Of a stretch of 64,000 nt of DNA, positions 61,482-64,000 are shown one piece after another; within the stretch, counting starts at the first letter, position 1; each line of letters begins with the position of its first letter. Both the position numbers and the translations under genes were made by a program. The notes below the pieces were generated by a model. It ran no database searches. It was given only the letters and a program-made list of their open reading frames with translations, and was not told where the DNA came from. Source of the DNA: Thuidium tamariscinum (lineage: Eukaryota > Streptophyta > Bryopsida > Hypnales > Thuidiaceae); assembly GCA_947034885.2 (NCBI GenBank), contig OX344754.2, positions 10,857,001 to 10,921,000 of the forward strand, written 5' to 3'.

Positions 61482-61825
61482 TTGCAAGTGGGCGAATGCG
61501 GGTGGGGCGACCGCTTATAAACCCGATGTCGCCCTGGGGCGCGTGCGTTCCGTGCGAGGGCGACTGCGGGTGGGGTGAGTGCGGGAAGGGCGACCGCGAG
61601 TCCTTTAAAGGACCTGTTTTGCGGTCTGGGCGAGTGCGCGAAGGGCGACCACGGGAAGGGCGACCGCGGGTCCTTTGAAGGACCTTTTTGGAAATGGACG
61701 ACCGGGCTGGGCGACCGCGGGTAGCGCGAGTGCGGGAAGGGCGACCACGCCAGGGCGACCGCGGGTCCTTTTACGAGGGCTTTTATTTCTGAATTTCCCG
61801 CCCTCTGACTTGGGCGACCACGGGT
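61482..61825. repeat. GC-rich array 3 of the GCGACCGCGGGT motif
   Basis: Many variants of GGGCGACCGCGGGT occur, all forward, with GGGCGAGTGCGGGAA and TCCTTT(G/A)AAGGACCT spacers. It starts about 80 bp upstream of the coiled-coil ORF. Confidence 0.85.
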
Positions 61826-62689
61826 TGTTCACCAAGGAAATCTGAATTTTGGATTTCGCCCTCTGAAAAATAGTTGTAGAAATGAAAAGGAAGCCGATGT
61901 GAACTAAAAAAAGGATTCATGGGAAGAAATGGTGTGTAAAAAAAAAGGGAAATGCCCATTTTTTCAAAAAATAAAATTTTATAAAAATAAAATTTTATAA
62001 AAATAAAAAGGGAAATCATATTAACTAAAGAATGCTCATTTGGAGAAAATTCCATGAGAAAATAAATATAAAAATAACACAATCAATGAAAGGCTTGAAA
62101 GAAAAATGCATTGTAGGAATGAAAAGAAAAATCTCACTATCAATAAAAAAAAATCATGAATTCAACTACAATAGTGCAGTAATGACCTGAAGTATGTCAA
62201 AGCTCAATGCTCAATAATGTAATTGAATGCCTATATAAATTAAAATGCAATGGTATACATTTCCACCAATATTTGGTGTGTAATTTTTGTGCATAGGAAG
62301 CTGAGATTCATTTTATATAGATTAATAATGATGTCCAAAGTTGTACACCATCTAATTTGGTGGGAAAAATATCTAACTAAACAAATTGTTGCAAAAGTAC
62401 TCTATATAAAAATAACTACCAAGTAGACTACTAAGTATTATTCAAACTTTTTTTTTTGGACCCATATTGCTCACATAAAAAAATATAGAAGCATGTGTAT
62501 TCTCTATTGTTTTTTATTTAAGTTCAAGGTGACATTTGAGAGCCATTGTAAATACAAAATCACATCATTTCTTTGTTTTCCTTACGACCCCCAATAAACA
62601 TCTAAGAGCATAATAAAACATGAATTTGGGTTTTAGAATATGATGATTATGGTGTGAAAGACCTTGAATCCAAAAGCACATTAGCCTTG
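61826..62689. other. AT-rich intergenic DNA, no gene seen
   Basis: Low-complexity A/T-rich sequence with no supportable feature. Confidence 0.45.
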
Positions 62690-63185
62690 TTTTTGTGGGA
62701 GGTTCCTATTGGGAACCTCATTTAATTCTAAGACATATTTTGTTATTTTTTTAGAGAGTTTCCCATCATAACTTCATTAAATTCAAAAGTACATTTTCTT
62801 TTAAGAGGTTCACATCAGAAACCTCATTTAATTTAAAAACTAATTTCTTAATTATTTAGTAAGGGTTCTCATTAGGAACCTTATTTAATTCAAAAACATA
62901 TTTATCTTGAACCCCTTTTCTTTTTTAAAGGGTTCCCACTGAGAACTTCATTGCACTCAAAAACACATTTTTTTGGATGTGGTTCCCATTGGAAACCTCA
63001 TTTATTTCAAAAACACAATTCCCTCTTTTTTTTGGCGTGGTTTACATTGCAAACCTCATTTCATAAGAAAAAACAATTTCCCTCTTTTTGAAAAGAGGTT
63101 TGCATTGGGAACCTCATTCAATCCAATAATTTGTTTTATTTTATAAAAATTTTGGTTCTTGTTGTGCATAACCTCATATACATTA
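62690..63185. repeat. Tandem array of about nine 60-bp units with an internal palindrome
   Basis: Units centre on GAGGTTCCCATTGGGAACCTCATTTAATTCAAAAACACATTT-like sequence, at about 62697, 62757, 62802, 62866, 62931, 62979, 63037, 63098 and 63150. Each unit holds a short palindrome (GGTTCC...GGAACC), better or worse preserved. Confidence 0.85.
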
Positions 63186-63561
63186 AATTCTGTGATGCCT
63201 TATTTGGAATACTCATTCAAAAGATGTTAAGCGATGTAACCTCACCTTTGGAATTCTTGGAAAAAAATTAAATGTTTAAGCTATTAGTAGTTGAAGTTAG
63301 GGGTCAACTTTAAATCAACCTCTACTTAAATAACTATTTAGAGAGAACAAAACATTATTTTCTTTTGGGTGAAATCGTAGATCAAATATTGAAAGATTCC
63401 TTAGTTATTTCTCACGGGATTGATGATATCATCATTTGGAACATCAAGGGGGGGGGGATTTTAGTGCTCAATTTCCTTTTCTATCTAGCCTTTCGGCCCT
63501 TTTCAAGCTTGGCCGCTTTGTATATTGGATTCATCTTAATGCAATAGTTCTTCCATTTTTT

Positions 63562-63564
<3 letters not shown>

Positions 63565-63641
<77 letters not shown>

Positions 63642-63644
63642 TTT
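63565..63644. repeat. (AT)30 microsatellite followed by T20
   Basis: An uninterrupted AT dinucleotide run at 63565-63624, then a T run to 63644. Frames drawn through it are artefacts. Confidence 0.98.
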
Positions 63645-64000
63645 GCAAATTCATTTCAAAAATCAAGTATTACAAAATCTAAATTCAAAGTGGAAAAATG
63701 ATAGGATCTAAATATTCTAAAACGTAGCTATTCAGCTATTGTATATTGTATTATTGTCCAACAATATGTTATAATCTTATTAAAATATCAAGGATTATTT
63801 TGAGTTTTCTTCTGTTCTAATCCTTGCCTTTATCCTTTACAAATTAATATCAATCCTCTTTAGTTTTTAGAGATAAGACAAGTTCTTATACACTTTAACA
63901 ATTTCCTTAAAATTATAAGCATACAAGTTCTAACTAGGTAAATGCAGAGATTATCAAGGTAAAGAAAATATAATATTATCACTTATGGAATTATGGATCA

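Noticed and set aside
62690..63185. CRISPR-like look of the spaced 60-bp repeat
   Set aside because: The units are contiguous, degenerate and have no unique spacers. The genome is eukaryotic.
63436..63711. Membrane-like ORFs with poly-Ile-Tyr over the AT microsatellite
   Set aside because: Translation of (AT)n and poly-T only.

Overview
The window is nuclear DNA of a land plant. The evidence is eukaryotic genes with many short GT-AG introns, a chloroplast-targeted protein with a twin-arginine lumen signal, a plant-type glutamate receptor-like channel, a plant-type RNA polymerase I subunit, and Stowaway-, CACTA- and hAT-type transposon remains. Gene islands are near-balanced in GC and sit in very AT-rich, repeat-filled intergenic DNA. 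Introns of about 60 to 600 bp with large repeat-filled gaps would suit a moss, lycophyte or other non-seed plant, but the sequence does not fix the species.

Layout, left to right. The left edge holds the first exon of RNA polymerase I subunit RPA12, on the minus strand. From 0.6 to 8.1 kb there are repeats, a foldback element and one small two-helix ORF. From 8.8 to 14.5 kb (minus) lies a complete 16-exon Rab3GAP catalytic-subunit gene, which also appears to carry a BSD-like segment. From 15.9 to 24.7 kb is a dense, partly nested field of miniature inverted-repeat elements, plus a promoter-like segment with no gene. From 25.9 to 27.9 kb there is decayed coding sequence cut by a CACTA-type miniature element. 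From 28.9 to 31.3 kb (plus) is a 7-exon gene for a predicted Tat-targeted thylakoid lumen protein.

From 37.7 to 43.4 kb (minus) is a complete 9-exon glutamate receptor-like channel. From 44.6 to 47.0 kb (minus) I assembled a 10-exon gene of unknown function, supported by consistent splice phases and by telo-boxes upstream. From 47.6 to 63.6 kb repeats dominate: TTAA-flanked inverted-repeat elements, a broken hAT/DUF659 transposase with a long extra tail, a broken coiled-coil ORF, three GC-rich arrays of a GCGACCGCGGGT-like motif, a 60-bp tandem array and an AT microsatellite.

The genes do not form a pathway. They are independent housekeeping or signalling genes (rRNA synthesis, Rab/vesicle traffic, photosynthetic lumen, ion channel) separated by mobile DNA. 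The most notable signal is a recurrent family of elements bounded by TTAA followed by CCC-type termini, a layout typical of piggyBac, which is unexpected in land plants.
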